A stretch of DNA of 64,000 nt. Source: Enterococcus rotai. GTDB lineage: Bacteria; Bacillota; Bacilli; Lactobacillales; Enterococcaceae. Below are positions 29,246-39,889 of this stretch, one piece after another (within the stretch, counting starts at the first letter, position 1; each line of letters begins with the position of its first letter). Under the pieces are notes generated by a model. The model was not told the origin of the DNA. It did no database searches and worked only from the letters and a program-made list of their open reading frames with translations. Where the stretch lies: NCBI RefSeq assembly GCF_001465345.1, contig NZ_CP013655.1:3190425-3254424 (forward strand), read 5' to 3'. A program made the translations under genes and the position numbers.

Positions 29246-29251
29246 ATTATA
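29246..29251 (-). promoter_or_regulatory. Extended -10 of the ylaN-ftsW promoter
   Basis: On the minus strand TGCTATAAT (TG at the extended position, TATAAT 29246-29251) lies about 30 bases before the ylaN ATG. The -35 (GTTAAT, 29269-29274) is weak, typical for extended -10 promoters. No other strong signal is visible in the 285 bases up to the small gene at 29501. Confidence 0.55.
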
Positions 29252-29500
29252 GCATAATTTGCCTCATTATTAACAGAAATTTTCTGAAAATCCGCCGTTT
29301 AAATTTTTTTTTAATGTTCATCAAATTGGAATGAAAGAAAATCTCATGATTCTCACAACTTCTCTAAAAATTAGTCGTTAAAATCTACTGAGCAGTAAAA
29401 ATCCTTATGCTATCATTACTTTAATTCTTCGATTCACAAAACGAGCACAGTAGGCTCCTTGTATGATTTTTATGTTTTAGTTCATTGATTTTTTTCTTTT

Positions 29501-29656
29501 TTAGTTCAAACCATATACTACAACGTAATAAATTACATAAAACCAACTTAATACTCCATGAAAAATTGCCCAAAGTACACTATGCCAATTCACATATGAG
29601 ATTACCAACGCTAATGCGCAACCAAATGAAATCCCTGCTTTTGCACTTTCTTTCAT
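29501..29656 (-). CDS. Small (51-residue) membrane protein, unknown function
   Basis: An ATG at 29656 follows CGGAGGGATAACA, a near-perfect ribosome site, and opens a 51-codon frame ending at 29501. The product starts MKESAKAGISFGCALALVIS, then has NWHSVLWAIFHGVLSWFY and a hydrophobic end, so it is probably two short membrane helices with His and Trp residues in the loop. The frame is intact and its codon use is ordinary. It resembles small hypothetical membrane proteins found in other lactic acid bacteria, but I cannot name a family. It is transcribed toward ylaN. Confidence 0.75.
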   Translation of the reverse strand: MKESAKAGISFGCALALVISYVNWHSVLWAIFHGVLSWFYVIYYVVVYGLN

Positions 29657-29774
29657 TGTTATCCCTCCGATATTTTCTTGATAATGATTTGTAGCCTATT
29701 TCAACAGTTCAGCTCATGGATATCGCACTTAAGTGAATTAGCTAGACTTGCCAAATATCTATTAAAGTCCAGTA

Positions 29775-30287
29775 TTAGACAGGGATCGAGACAGTTCCTG
29801 AAAAATCTTCTATATCATGTTTCCCGATTCGCTTCGCTAATATGTATGTTGCAGGAATTTCCAGATCCGTTATGATCCCCAAATGGCTAGCCTGTTCGAA
29901 TCCGTAGCGGTTGTAATAAGCTTGATCGCCAATTAAAATGATCACGCTATATCCAAGTTTTTCGGACTCTTGTTCAGCTTTAGTCATCAATTTTGCTCCT
30001 ACACCTTTACCTCGCTGATCTAATCGAACAGTCAAAGGTGCTAAGATCAGCCCGTCCATAGTTCTTGTCTCATTGGTTATTCTTGTTTTTGTTAACATGA
30101 CATGTCCAACGATTTGCGTATTTTCTTCTGCTACAAAGGCTAGTTCAGGCAAATAGTTTTCGCTTTTCCTCATGCGCTCAACAAATTCTTGTTCCTCCCC
30201 ATCTTTGACTTTGGCTGTTTTAAAGGCTTCTTTTGTAAAGTCATAAATTACTGGGAAATCATTTTCTTGTTCTAAACGAATGATCAT
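29775..30287 (-). CDS. GNAT family N-acetyltransferase
   Basis: The 170-residue protein has the acetyl-CoA binding motif A, VRLDQRGKGVGAKLMTKAEQ, preceded by IVGHVMLTK and followed by a late tyrosine in AYYNRYGFEQA. It resembles the small YhbS-like acetyltransferase group; the substrate is not readable. I choose the ATG at 30287, which follows GGAGGGG by six bases, and the MIIRLEQEND start fits the family. It seems to stand alone, with the small membrane-protein gene downstream on the same strand. Confidence 0.82.
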   Translation of the reverse strand: MIIRLEQENDFPVIYDFTKEAFKTAKVKDGEEQEFVERMRKSENYLPELAFVAEENTQIVGHVMLTKTRITNETRTMDGLILAPLTVRLDQRGKGVGAKLMTKAEQESEKLGYSVIILIGDQAYYNRYGFEQASHLGIITDLEIPATYILAKRIGKHDIEDFSGTVSIPV

Positions 30288-30602
30288 TTTCACCCCTCCA
30301 TTCAACTATGTTTTTTGATTTTGACACAGATTCGTCGTTCACAATTAGCCATGCTTTTTTACTGATTTATTCTTTAGCTTAAATTCTATTATTAATAGTA
30401 ACAGAATCTTTTTTAAGAAGCTATCAAAGTACCTAGGTGAGCAGTTAAACAATTCTTTTATAAAAAAAAGACCTTTGAAAGTTGAAGCTGGGACAGAAGC
30501 GTTTAATCGCATTGAGGGGTGTGGAACAAAAGTGGTTTTCACTTTTGTTCCACACCCCTCAAGGATCTTTTTTATTTACTCTTTTTCTATTTTATAAATA
30601 CT
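30288..30602. other. 315-base intergenic region without a supported gene
   Basis: The region holds a 23-bp perfect hairpin at its adhP-proximal end (30512-30562). Upstream of the hairpin lies a stretch containing AAGCTGGGACAGAAGC, a fragment that looks like enterococcal intergenic repeat DNA. A 65-codon minus-strand frame across it overlaps the hairpin, has no ribosome site and no recognisable protein, so I reject it. Confidence 0.6.
30512..30562. terminator. Long perfect hairpin downstream of adhP
   Basis: A perfect 23-base stem (30512-30534 with 30540-30562) has a 5-base loop. The T-rich tract lies on the plus-strand side (GGATCTTTTTT), yet the only gene feeding it, adhP, ends at 30603 on the minus strand. 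The tip (CAAAAGTG/CACTTTTG) is shared with the hairpin at 45521-45571. Confidence 0.6.
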
Positions 30603-31622
30603 TTATTTTTTTAAATCAACGACCATTCTACCTTTGATTTTTCCTTGTTCCATTTCTTCAAAGATATCATTCACTTCATGTAGGCAACGTGTTTCTACAA
30701 CAGGGACTACTTTACCTTCTGCCCCAAACTGGAATGCTTCTTCTAAATCTTTACGTGTTCCTACTAAGGAACCAACGATTTGAATACCATCTAGAACAGT
30801 TTTAACAATTGCAAGATCCATTGTTTCTGGAGGAAGTCCGACAGCAACAACTTTACCTGCAGCTCTTACAGAATCAACCGCTTGATTGAATGCCACTTTA
30901 GAGACAGCTGTAACGACAGCAGCGTGAGCCCCACCGACTTGTTCTTGGATCCAAGCGCCAGCATCGCCATCAGTTAGTGGGTTACACACTAAATCAGCGC
31001 CTAATTCTTTTGCAAATTCTAATTTATCATCATTAATGTCAACCGCAATAACTTTAGCATTGAACACGTTCTTCGCGTATTGAATAGCTAAATTTCCTAA
31101 TCCACCAATACCGTAAATTGCAACCCATTGACCTGGTTTTACATCAGAAACTTTGATTGCTTTATAGCAAGTAACACCAGCACATGAGATACTACTAGCT
31201 TGAGCTGGATCTAATCCTTCTGGTACTTTAACGGCATAATCAGCTTTAACGATACATTGTTCAGCCATAGCACCGTCTACTGAAAAACCAGCATTTTTCA
31301 CTTGGCGGCAGAATGTTTCCCGTCCAGTAATACAATATTCACAAGTCCCACAACCTTCAAAGAACCAAGCGATACTTACGCGGTCTCCTACTTTTAGACT
31401 TTCAACGCCTGGAGCGATTTCTTTTACGATTCCAATTCCTTCATGACCAATCACTCGCCCTGGAACTTCACCAAAATCTCCATGAGCTACATGCAGGTCC
31501 GTATGACAAACACCACAATATTCAACATCCACTAAAGCTTCCCCAGCTTCAAGCGGTCTGATATCTACTTCCTTGATTTCTACTTTTCCATTATTTTCTT
31601 TCGTTACAACAGCTGCTTTCAT
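30603..31622 (-). CDS. adhP: Zinc-dependent alcohol dehydrogenase AdhP
   Basis: The 339-residue medium-chain dehydrogenase has the catalytic zinc ligands Cys39 in CGVCHTD and His60 in GHEG, the four-cysteine structural zinc loop [16 protein letters not shown], and the Rossmann motif [15 protein letters not shown]. It oxidises or reduces short alcohols/aldehydes with NAD in the cytosol; AdhP-type enzymes act mainly on ethanol. Length is normal. CAGGAG precedes the ATG. It is flanked by pyk and GNAT with its own terminator-like hairpin, so it is probably monocistronic. Confidence 0.92.
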   Translation of the reverse strand: MKAAVVTKENNGKVEIKEVDIRPLEAGEALVDVEYCGVCHTDLHVAHGDFGEVPGRVIGHEGIGIVKEIAPGVESLKVGDRVSIAWFFEGCGTCEYCITGRETFCRQVKNAGFSVDGAMAEQCIVKADYAVKVPEGLDPAQASSISCAGVTCYKAIKVSDVKPGQWVAIYGIGGLGNLAIQYAKNVFNAKVIAVDINDDKLEFAKELGADLVCNPLTDGDAGAWIQEQVGGAHAAVVTAVSKVAFNQAVDSVRAAGKVVAVGLPPETMDLAIVKTVLDGIQIVGSLVGTRKDLEEAFQFGAEGKVVPVVETRCLHEVNDIFEEMEQGKIKGRMVVDLKK

Positions 31623-31742
31623 TCTATCACTCCTGTATTTTATATTATATGGAACAATTATATTTTACCATGTATGAAATCGTTTTAACAGCCTTTTTGA
31701 GAAGAAGTTCACAATTAACGAAAATTTGTTCAATGTACATAA

Positions 31743-31788
31743 AAAAGAACAAGAATGAATCACTTTGCATGATTCATCTTGCTCTTTT
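31743..31788 (-). terminator. Rho-independent terminator of pyk
   Basis: About 19 paired bases (31743-31762 with 31770-31788, one bulge) have a 7-base loop and lie 20 bases after the pyk stop. A-rich plus-strand sequence gives the minus-strand T-run. Confidence 0.85.
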
Positions 31789-31807
31789 AAAAGCTATAAT
31801 TAAAGTT

Positions 31808-33565
31808 TTAGATTGCTGTTGTTGCGCCACGGTATACAATACCACGACGAGGATCAACAGTGATCAATTCATCACTTGCAATCAAGCTTGTTGCGTCAGC
31901 TGCGCCAACGATTACTGGAATATCTTTCGCAATTGCAACAACTGCTGCATGAGAAGTTAATCCACCCTCTTCAACAACTAAAGCAATTGCTTTGTCGATT
32001 GCAGGCATATAATCTTTGTCAGTTGTTTTTACAACTAGAATAGAACCTTCTACTGCATTTGCTACTGCTTCTTCAGCTGTATTTGCAACAACTGCTTTAG
32101 CAATAACTGAAGCTTCGCCGATTCCTTGACCTTGAACTAATTTTGATCCGATCATTTGGATCTTCATTAAGTTTGTTGTTCCTTTTTCACCTACTGGCAC
32201 ACCAGCTGTGATGATGATCAAATCGCCTTCGCTTGCAAATCCTTCTTCTTGAGAAGTGTGTGTCGCTAAGTTGAACATTTCATCAGTGCTTGATGGTTTG
32301 TCAGCAACAGTTGCATAAACACCCCAAGATAATGATAAGCTACGAGCTTTTTGTTCTGAGAAAGTGATCGCAACGATATGAGATTTTGGACGGTATTTAG
32401 AAATCATGCGAGCAGTGTGTCCTGATTCAGTTGCTGCAACAATTGTTTGGATGCCCAAGTTACGTGCAGTATGTCCAACTGATTGACCAATTGCTTCAGC
32501 CATATCTGTTTTGCTGTAAAGTTTTAATGCAAATGAATCTTGGTTGATCAATGCTTCTTCTGTACGAACTGCAATGCGAGCCATTGTTTGAACCGCTTCT
32601 AATGGGTAATCCCCGGCAGCTGTTTCACCAGAAAGCATTACTGCATCTGTTCCATCATAAATCGCATTAGCAACGTCATTCGCTTCCGCACGTGTTGGAC
32701 GTGGGTTGCGTTGCATAGAATCTAACATTTGAGTTGCTGTGATAACAGGTTTACCTAAAGCGTTACATTTTTTGATCAAGTCTTTTTGAACAACTGGAAC
32801 GTCTTCTGTTGGAATTTCAACACCCATGTCACCACGAGCAACCATCAAACCATCAGAAACTTTTAGGATTTCGTCAATGTTGTCGATTCCTTCTTGGTTT
32901 TCGATTTTAGGAATGATTTGGATATGCGTTGCATTTTCTTCTTCTAGAATTTTAGTAATTTCTAAAACGTCAGTTGCACGACGAACGAAACTTGCCGCGA
33001 TAAAATCAACGCCTTGTTCGATACCAAAACGGATATCAGCAGCATCTTTATCAGTGATACCAGGAAGGTTTACAGAAACTCCAGGTACGTTAACGCCTTT
33101 TTTATTTTTTAGAACGCCTTCGTTTTTAATGAGTGTAACGATTTCGTTTGCAGTACGGTCGATATCAGTTACTTCTAAGTCGATTAATCCATCGTCTAAA
33201 AGAATATGAGAACCAACATTTACATCGTTGATCAATTCTGGATAAGTGATTGAAAATTTTTCGTTAGTTCCTAAAACTTCTGTCATAGAAAGACGTACTG
33301 TTTCACCTGTTTTTAAAGTGATAGCGCCATTTTCCATTTCATTCGTACGGATTTCAGGACCTTTTGTATCAAGTAAGATCGCTACGCGTTTTCCTGTAAT
33401 TTTTGCAGCCTCACGAATATTTTTGATGCGGTTACCATGTTCTTCAAAATCACCATGTGAGAAGTTCAAACGGCAAACATTCATTCCTGCATTCATTAAG
33501 TTTACTAGCATATCAACTGTTTCACTAGCTGGTCCGATCGTACATACGATTTTCGTTTTTTTCAT
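31808..33565 (-). CDS. pyk: Pyruvate kinase
   Basis: Pyruvate kinase turns PEP and ADP into pyruvate and ATP. The 585-residue protein has the barrel motifs TKGPEIRTN and [12 protein letters not shown] plus MLDSM, then the allosteric domain, and an extra C-terminal PEP-utiliser-like domain of about 110 residues ([20 protein letters not shown]), as in other Bacilli. I choose the ATG at 33565 after AGGAG; the two codons before it begin with TTG. It follows pfkA by about 97 bases, the usual glycolytic pair, with a small hairpin between. Confidence 0.97.
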   Translation of the reverse strand: MKKTKIVCTIGPASETVDMLVNLMNAGMNVCRLNFSHGDFEEHGNRIKNIREAAKITGKRVAILLDTKGPEIRTNEMENGAITLKTGETVRLSMTEVLGTNEKFSITYPELINDVNVGSHILLDDGLIDLEVTDIDRTANEIVTLIKNEGVLKNKKGVNVPGVSVNLPGITDKDAADIRFGIEQGVDFIAASFVRRATDVLEITKILEEENATHIQIIPKIENQEGIDNIDEILKVSDGLMVARGDMGVEIPTEDVPVVQKDLIKKCNALGKPVITATQMLDSMQRNPRPTRAEANDVANAIYDGTDAVMLSGETAAGDYPLEAVQTMARIAVRTEEALINQDSFALKLYSKTDMAEAIGQSVGHTARNLGIQTIVAATESGHTARMISKYRPKSHIVAITFSEQKARSLSLSWGVYATVADKPSSTDEMFNLATHTSQEEGFASEGDLIIITAGVPVGEKGTTNLMKIQMIGSKLVQGQGIGEASVIAKAVVANTAEEAVANAVEGSILVVKTTDKDYMPAIDKAIALVVEEGGLTSHAAVVAIAKDIPVIVGAADATSLIASDELITVDPRRGIVYRGATTAI

Positions 33566-33626
33566 TACCAAACGCTCCTATTCCATTTTTGTTTATACGT
33601 CTTGAAGATTATCTATTTTCCTCAAG

Positions 33627-33662
33627 GGATACTTAAGATAGCTCAAATTTTTAAGCGTATCC
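33627..33662 (-). other. Hairpin in the pfkA-pyk spacer
   Basis: GGATACTTAA (33627-33636) pairs with TTAAGCGTATCC (33651-33662) with a two-base bulge, directly after the pfkA stop. There is no T-tract on the minus strand, so it is more likely an mRNA stability or partial read-through element than a full terminator. Confidence 0.4.
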
Positions 33663-34679
<1,017 letters not shown>

Positions 34680-34796
34680 TTATTCATTACTCAAAAATAT
34701 TACGTCACTCATTTTACCATTAATAGTGCAAAAAGTCTTGATTTAAGAAGAAATAATTGAAAAAAGATGAAAACAATTAGTATTTTTTACCGTAAA

Positions 34797-37700
34797 TCAT
34801 TTGAAAACAACATTTTGAGCACCTAAGATTGCTTCCAGCTCTTCTTTTGCCGCCACTGTATCAGCTAGCCAATTCTCTTCTCCTAAGACTAATTTCTTCC
34901 CGTTTTTTTCAAAATAAATAATCACTGGTGTATTACCTTTATGTTTTTGAATGACTTCCCGAATACTTTGTAACACGTTTTTTTGATCTTTTTCAGCAAT
35001 TATTTTCAGGTAACAAGTTGTTGCACTAATACTGTTTTCAATATCACTTGCCTTTTCAATCTGATTGACCAATAATTGTAATTCTTGGTTGTAGTTACTT
35101 TTTTCTATTTTGCCTTCTACGAAATAAACTTGATTTTTTTCAACATTTTGACGCAACGTTCTGAAAACGGTTGGAAAAAGAGTCAAAGAGAGTGATCCAG
35201 TTAAATCATCTCCTTCAACAAAAGCCATTTGTTCTCCTTTTTTCGTTCGGATCACTCGAATATCTTTCACATAAATCAACAAACGAGCGGTTTGTTTTTC
35301 AACAACATCACTTACGAGCATGACCTGCTTCGTCAATCGTGTTTTTTTGAATTCCTCAGTTGGATGTCCAGATAAATAAACCCCTAAATATTGTTCTTCT
35401 TGTTCTAATTTTTCTTCTAAAGTATAGTCTGCAATTTCTACTTCTTTTAGTTTCAAGGTGTCTTCCAATAGATTCATGCTGCCACCGCTATAAATGATAT
35501 TTTGGATTTCACTATCTAAACTAACAGACAGCTGACGGCGATTAGGCTGAAGTTCATCAAAGGCGCCAATCGCGATTAATGGTTGAATATTTTCAGCTTT
35601 CAACCATTTACGATCGATACGTAATAAAAATTGATCGAAGGTTTTAAATGGTCCCCGCTCTTTTCGTTCATCAAGGATGTTTTGGATGAAATCTCTACGA
35701 ATTCCTTTTAATGAGCTAAAACCAAACATGATTTGATCATCATTATTTAGATAGAAACTATATTGACTAGAATTGATTGCAGGTTGCATAATCGTCATTT
35801 TATTTTTACGCGCTTCCCCAATGTACTCTTTGATTTTTGTTGGGTTATGTCTTACTGAATGGAGAATCGCCGCATAAAAAGCACCCGGAAAATGAACTTT
35901 TAAATAGGCCATTTGAAACCCAATAAAAGAATAAGCAAAAGCATGAGATCGGTTAAATCCATAATTGGCAAACCGTTCGATATAATCATAAATCGTTGTT
36001 GCTACAGCTTCGCTATGTCCTTGTTTCATAGCTCCTTCAACAAAGTGCTTTCGTTCCTCATCTAGTACATCTTTTTTCTTTTTACTGACCGCACGCCTTA
36101 AAATATCAGCCTGACCCAGACTAAAACCAGCCATAGTAGAAGCAACTTGAATGATCTGCTCTTGATAGACGATCACACCGTACGTATTCTTCAAAATCGG
36201 TTCTAAAACGGCATCAGGATACTCGATTGGTTCCTGCCCTTTTTTTCTCTGGACAAACAAATCGATATTTTGCATTGGACCTGGCCGATATAAAGCGTTG
36301 ACCGCCGCAATATCTTCAATACTTGTCGGACCTAATTTTCTTAAAACGTTTCTTATCCCCGCTGATTCAAATTGAAAAACACCACTAGTCTCCCCACGTC
36401 TAAATAAGGCTAAGGTCAATTCATCATCCAATGGAATTTGGTTTAAAATCACTTCTTTTTTGTAGACTCGTTTAATTGACTTGATCGTATCATCAATGAT
36501 CGATAGATTTCGCAAGCCTAAAAAATCCATTTTTAGTAAGCCAATTTTTTCCACATCATTCATCGTAAATTGCGTCAAGAAGATATCATTTGAACCCGGC
36601 TGTAAAGGCACAATATCTAGCAGATCAAGATCACTGATCACTACACCCGCCGCATGAGTCGACACGTGCCGTGGTAATCCTTCTAACCGAACAGCAGTAT
36701 CATATAAAAGGCGATTTGTTTCAGAAGAATTCACCAGCTCTACTAATTTTTTCGAATCTGCATAAGCTGTTTCCAAGGTCATTTTCAGAGCACTGGGAAC
36801 AGCACTAGACCAACGATTAGATTCACTTTGCGATAAGCCAAATACTCTAGCTACATCTCTTAAAACCATTTTTGCAGCCATAGTCCCGAAAGTAGCAATC
36901 TGCGCCATATGATAGTGCCCATATTTTTCTCGAACATATTGCAAGACTTCTTCACGTCGATTATCTGGAATATCTAAATCTATATCGGGCATCGAGTGTC
37001 TTTCAGGATTTAAAAAACGTTCAAATAGTAAATCATATTTGATTGGATCTACATCCGTAATCGATAAAACGTAAGAAACCAAGGATCCTGCAGCTGAACC
37101 ACGTCCGGCTCCCGTTACGATTTTTCTTTCATGGGCAAAAGCCATAACATCCCAAACAATCAAAAAATAATCATCAAATCCCATTGTATGGATGATATCT
37201 AACTCTTTTGCCAAGCGTTTTTCATACTCAACCGTAACAGTTGGGATACGCTCAGGTAATTTCTGTAAACACAGTTCTTTTAAAAACGCCCCCGCCTCTT
37301 TACCATCTGGGATCGGATAATGTGGCAACAAACGTTGATGTAACGGGATTTCTAAAGTACAATCATCAGCTAACAGTTCTGCATTACGCACTGCTTGTTC
37401 ATTGACTTTTACAAGTAATTGTTTTGCAGCATCCGTCTGACTTCTTAGATAATAGGGCCCTTCAATTTCGGTTTCCTCTGCATTCAAGGTCATTTGTTGC
37501 CCTTCATCGATATGAGCCAACACCTTCAAGGCAAAACCATCCTCGCGATTTAGATAGCGGGTTTCTTGTAATGCTACAAGTGGTTGTTCTTTTGTTTCAT
37601 AAAATTGAAACAAAGCTGGATCGGTTTCCAGGTTACACGTAAATGAAGCTCCTGCAAAAAAAGATGATGGATCAAAAAATTCTGCTAGCTGTTCTAAGCT

Positions 37701-38129
37701 TTCAGCTGCTTCTGCTTCACTTCGCTTTAAGACAAAAGCAACCTCTCCTTTATCAGACGGCATCACGGCGTATAGATGATTCAAATACTCCTTGACTCCT
37801 TCTAAATAGAAAACTCTTTCGCTGTTCATTTTGGCAGTAGAAATCCGCATCAAATTTTGATATCCTTGAAGATCTTTGGCATATAATAACAATTGAGCAG
37901 GCTGCTCCGATTTTTGAGGAGTATATTCTAATGTTAACCCGATGATTGGTTTGATTGCTTCTTTTTTGCAGGCCTCAAAAAATTCAATCGCGCCATGAAG
38001 TACATTAATATCCGTAATCCCTAAAGTTGTATAGCCTAATTTTTTGGCTTGTTGCACTAATTCTTGAATACGAATAGTACTGGAAAGTAATGAGTAAGAA
38101 GTAATTGTATATAGTTGTGGAAAAGGCAT
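34797..38129 (-). CDS. dnaE: DNA polymerase III subunit alpha (DnaE)
   Basis: The 1110-residue polymerase begins with a PHP domain (LGITDINVLHGAIEFFE), has the catalytic acidic motif PDIDLDIPD in the palm (about residue 385-395) and an OB-fold region near the C-terminus. It lacks an internal exonuclease, which separates DnaE from PolC. In Firmicutes DnaE extends RNA primers before PolC takes over. AAGGAG precedes the ATG. It is divergent from the small DUF2929 gene and upstream of pfkA-pyk. Confidence 0.96.
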   Translation of the reverse strand: MPFPQLYTITSYSLLSSTIRIQELVQQAKKLGYTTLGITDINVLHGAIEFFEACKKEAIKPIIGLTLEYTPQKSEQPAQLLLYAKDLQGYQNLMRISTAKMNSERVFYLEGVKEYLNHLYAVMPSDKGEVAFVLKRSEAEAAESLEQLAEFFDPSSFFAGASFTCNLETDPALFQFYETKEQPLVALQETRYLNREDGFALKVLAHIDEGQQMTLNAEETEIEGPYYLRSQTDAAKQLLVKVNEQAVRNAELLADDCTLEIPLHQRLLPHYPIPDGKEAGAFLKELCLQKLPERIPTVTVEYEKRLAKELDIIHTMGFDDYFLIVWDVMAFAHERKIVTGAGRGSAAGSLVSYVLSITDVDPIKYDLLFERFLNPERHSMPDIDLDIPDNRREEVLQYVREKYGHYHMAQIATFGTMAAKMVLRDVARVFGLSQSESNRWSSAVPSALKMTLETAYADSKKLVELVNSSETNRLLYDTAVRLEGLPRHVSTHAAGVVISDLDLLDIVPLQPGSNDIFLTQFTMNDVEKIGLLKMDFLGLRNLSIIDDTIKSIKRVYKKEVILNQIPLDDELTLALFRRGETSGVFQFESAGIRNVLRKLGPTSIEDIAAVNALYRPGPMQNIDLFVQRKKGQEPIEYPDAVLEPILKNTYGVIVYQEQIIQVASTMAGFSLGQADILRRAVSKKKKDVLDEERKHFVEGAMKQGHSEAVATTIYDYIERFANYGFNRSHAFAYSFIGFQMAYLKVHFPGAFYAAILHSVRHNPTKIKEYIGEARKNKMTIMQPAINSSQYSFYLNNDDQIMFGFSSLKGIRRDFIQNILDERKERGPFKTFDQFLLRIDRKWLKAENIQPLIAIGAFDELQPNRRQLSVSLDSEIQNIIYSGGSMNLLEDTLKLKEVEIADYTLEEKLEQEEQYLGVYLSGHPTEEFKKTRLTKQVMLVSDVVEKQTARLLIYVKDIRVIRTKKGEQMAFVEGDDLTGSLSLTLFPTVFRTLRQNVEKNQVYFVEGKIEKSNYNQELQLLVNQIEKASDIENSISATTCYLKIIAEKDQKNVLQSIREVIQKHKGNTPVIIYFEKNGKKLVLGEENWLADTVAAKEELEAILGAQNVVFK

Positions 38130-38185
38130 AAGACATCTCCTTATATATATGATGGTTTTGATTCAAAAATGTAACTTTCAATTTC

Positions 38186-38213
38186 TTTACATTTACAAAA
38201 ATTGTGCTAAACT
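38186..38213 (+). promoter_or_regulatory. Promoter of the DUF2929 gene
   Basis: TTTACA at 38186-38191 and an extended -10 TGCTAAACT (TAAACT at 38208-38213) are 16 bases apart, about 25 bases before the ATG at 38238. Confidence 0.55.
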
Positions 38214-38237
38214 ATAGCTAGAAAAGAGGTGCAATCC

Positions 38238-38429
38238 ATGCGTTACATTCTTGTATTGTTGTGGTCCTTTTTACTAGGACAAGTGGTCGGTTATATCGGC
38301 GGTGCCTTAAACGGCGGGTCTTACGATTTTATGCTGACAACGATTATGTCATTGATTACCGGTGTGATTATCTTATTGATTGGTCAATTCGCTTTACCAA
38401 AAAAAGAAACCACTAAAAGTGCTCAATAA
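38238..38429 (+). CDS. DUF2929 family small membrane protein (YjzD-like)
   Basis: The 63-residue product has two hydrophobic segments (RYILVLLWSFLLGQVVGYIG and SLITGVIILLIGQFALP) around a short Gly/Asn turn and a charged tail, the pattern of DUF2929. Function is unknown. The ATG at 38238 follows AGAGGTG; an in-frame GTG three codons earlier is part of that ribosome site. The terminator at 38501-38540 is shared with the convergent MFS gene. Confidence 0.8.
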   Translation: MRYILVLLWSFLLGQVVGYIGGALNGGSYDFMLTTIMSLITGVIILLIGQFALPKKETTKSAQ

Positions 38430-38500
38430 CTTTGCAAATGAGATATCTGCTTTTTTTAAAGTAATCGTCTCACCATTTATTACTTGAAAATCATCTTTAT

Positions 38501-38540
38501 AAAAAAACCAGTTACTACAAACATTGTAACTGGTTTTTTT
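38501..38540. terminator. Bidirectional terminator between DUF2929 and the MFS gene
   Basis: AAAAAAACCAGTTAC (38501-38515) pairs perfectly with GTAACTGGTTTTTTT (38526-38540) across a 10-base loop. Confidence 0.92.
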
Positions 38541-38554
38541 ATGTTTTCAACTGT

Positions 38555-39751
38555 TTAGAGTCTTTTATTTAAAATTTTGCGAAAATTGAATAAAGAAAGG
38601 CAAATATTTCCTAAAACAAAACAAGCTGTGACAATAAATACGGCACTATAACCAAAACCATGAGCCACGGTCGATCCGATCATTGGACCTAAAACCTGCC
38701 CAAAATTACTAAACATTTGATTGTAACTGTAAATTCTGCTGACACCCTCTGATGGTGTGATTTTACTAATCAACGTATTGATCGATGGCATCAAAGCACC
38801 CGTTGAAAAGCCTAGAAAAAAGCGTAGTAAACCTAGCTGAAACGGTGTCTTAACAAAAGCCATCGGAATATAACAAATCATCGATAGCATCAATCCCGCC
38901 AACAAAACTTTATGATTTCCGATTTTATCCCCAAGCTTCCCTAAAACGGGTGAAGAGATGACTGCCGATACACCAGCTACCGAAACAATCAGACCACTGA
39001 TAAACAAAATATTACCTGTATCATGGCTCAATGAACGGATATATAAGGTTAAAATCGGGCTGATACTTGTCACACCAATTTGCAAAATCAACGTTGTGAC
39101 GAATAACCCAATCAAAATAGACACATGATCCATCTTTGAAAAAATATCTTTTGTACTCAACAGATCTTTCTTCTCCACTGGCTGAAAATCTTCTTTTACC
39201 ATAAAAATTGTCAGTAATGTTGTAATTAATAGTACGATCCCAGTAATGATGAATACATTTTCCATTCCAAACCATTGTGCTAAAGCACCACCGATCGAAG
39301 GTCCAATCAAATTCCCTGCGATGGCACCTGTTGACAACGTTCCTAAAGCCCAACCACTTTTTTCTTTAGGCGCTTGGGAGGCAATCATAGCTGTCGCATT
39401 GGGAATATAGCCAGATAGAATCCCGTTAAAAAAACGCATAATGAGCAACCAATAAACGTTTGGCACAAAAGCTAAAGACCCCATCGTAATCGTCATCCCA
39501 GCTGCCGCTCGAATCATCATCACTTTGCGCCCTTTTCTATCTGCCAGATTCCCCCAGATTGGCGCTACAATTGCAGCGGCAAAGGCTGTAACGGCTATCG
39601 CAAGTCCTGAAAAAAGCTCAACTTGACTCTTCGGTGTCCCTAACTGTTCAACATAAACAGGGATAAAAGGCATCACCAAACTAATACTCGCACCCGTAAA
39701 AAAACAACCTAACCAAGCAACCATTAAATTCTTTTTCCACTCAATTCTCAT
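38555..39751 (-). CDS. MFS multidrug efflux transporter (PmrA/MdtG/Lde-like)
   Basis: The 398-residue protein has about twelve membrane segments, MFS motif A after helix 2 (WGNLADRKGRKVMMIR) and the drug-antiporter pattern LSTGAIAGNLIGPSIGGALA (motif C) in helix 5. It resembles the PmrA/Lde group of proton-driven fluoroquinolone and dye exporters; the real substrate is unknown. I choose the ATG at 39751 with GAGGTG nine bases upstream, over a GTG four codons earlier inside that site. It stands alone between two terminators. Confidence 0.85.
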   Translation of the reverse strand: MRIEWKKNLMVAWLGCFFTGASISLVMPFIPVYVEQLGTPKSQVELFSGLAIAVTAFAAAIVAPIWGNLADRKGRKVMMIRAAAGMTITMGSLAFVPNVYWLLIMRFFNGILSGYIPNATAMIASQAPKEKSGWALGTLSTGAIAGNLIGPSIGGALAQWFGMENVFIITGIVLLITTLLTIFMVKEDFQPVEKKDLLSTKDIFSKMDHVSILIGLFVTTLILQIGVTSISPILTLYIRSLSHDTGNILFISGLIVSVAGVSAVISSPVLGKLGDKIGNHKVLLAGLMLSMICYIPMAFVKTPFQLGLLRFFLGFSTGALMPSINTLISKITPSEGVSRIYSYNQMFSNFGQVLGPMIGSTVAHGFGYSAVFIVTACFVLGNICLSLFNFRKILNKRL

Positions 39752-39837
39752 AATAACGTACACCTCACAAGTTCTTCACTATTAACTATACTCCAAATTT
39801 TGTAATCTCTCAAAAAATTTTTCTGTTAAACAAAATA

Positions 39838-39875
39838 AAAAAGTCCAACTGCCTAAAAGACAGCTAGACCTTTTT
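39838..39875 (-). terminator. Terminator after the NCS2 purine permease
   Basis: AAAAAGTCCAACTG (39838-39851) pairs with 39861-39875 with one bulge and two G-U-type positions; the minus strand continues in T. Confidence 0.75.
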
Positions 39876-39889
39876 ATTAAAAACCTCTT

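Noticed and set aside
30345-30542. 65-codon minus-strand frame
   Set aside because: It overlaps the 23-bp hairpin, has no ribosome site and no protein-like composition.
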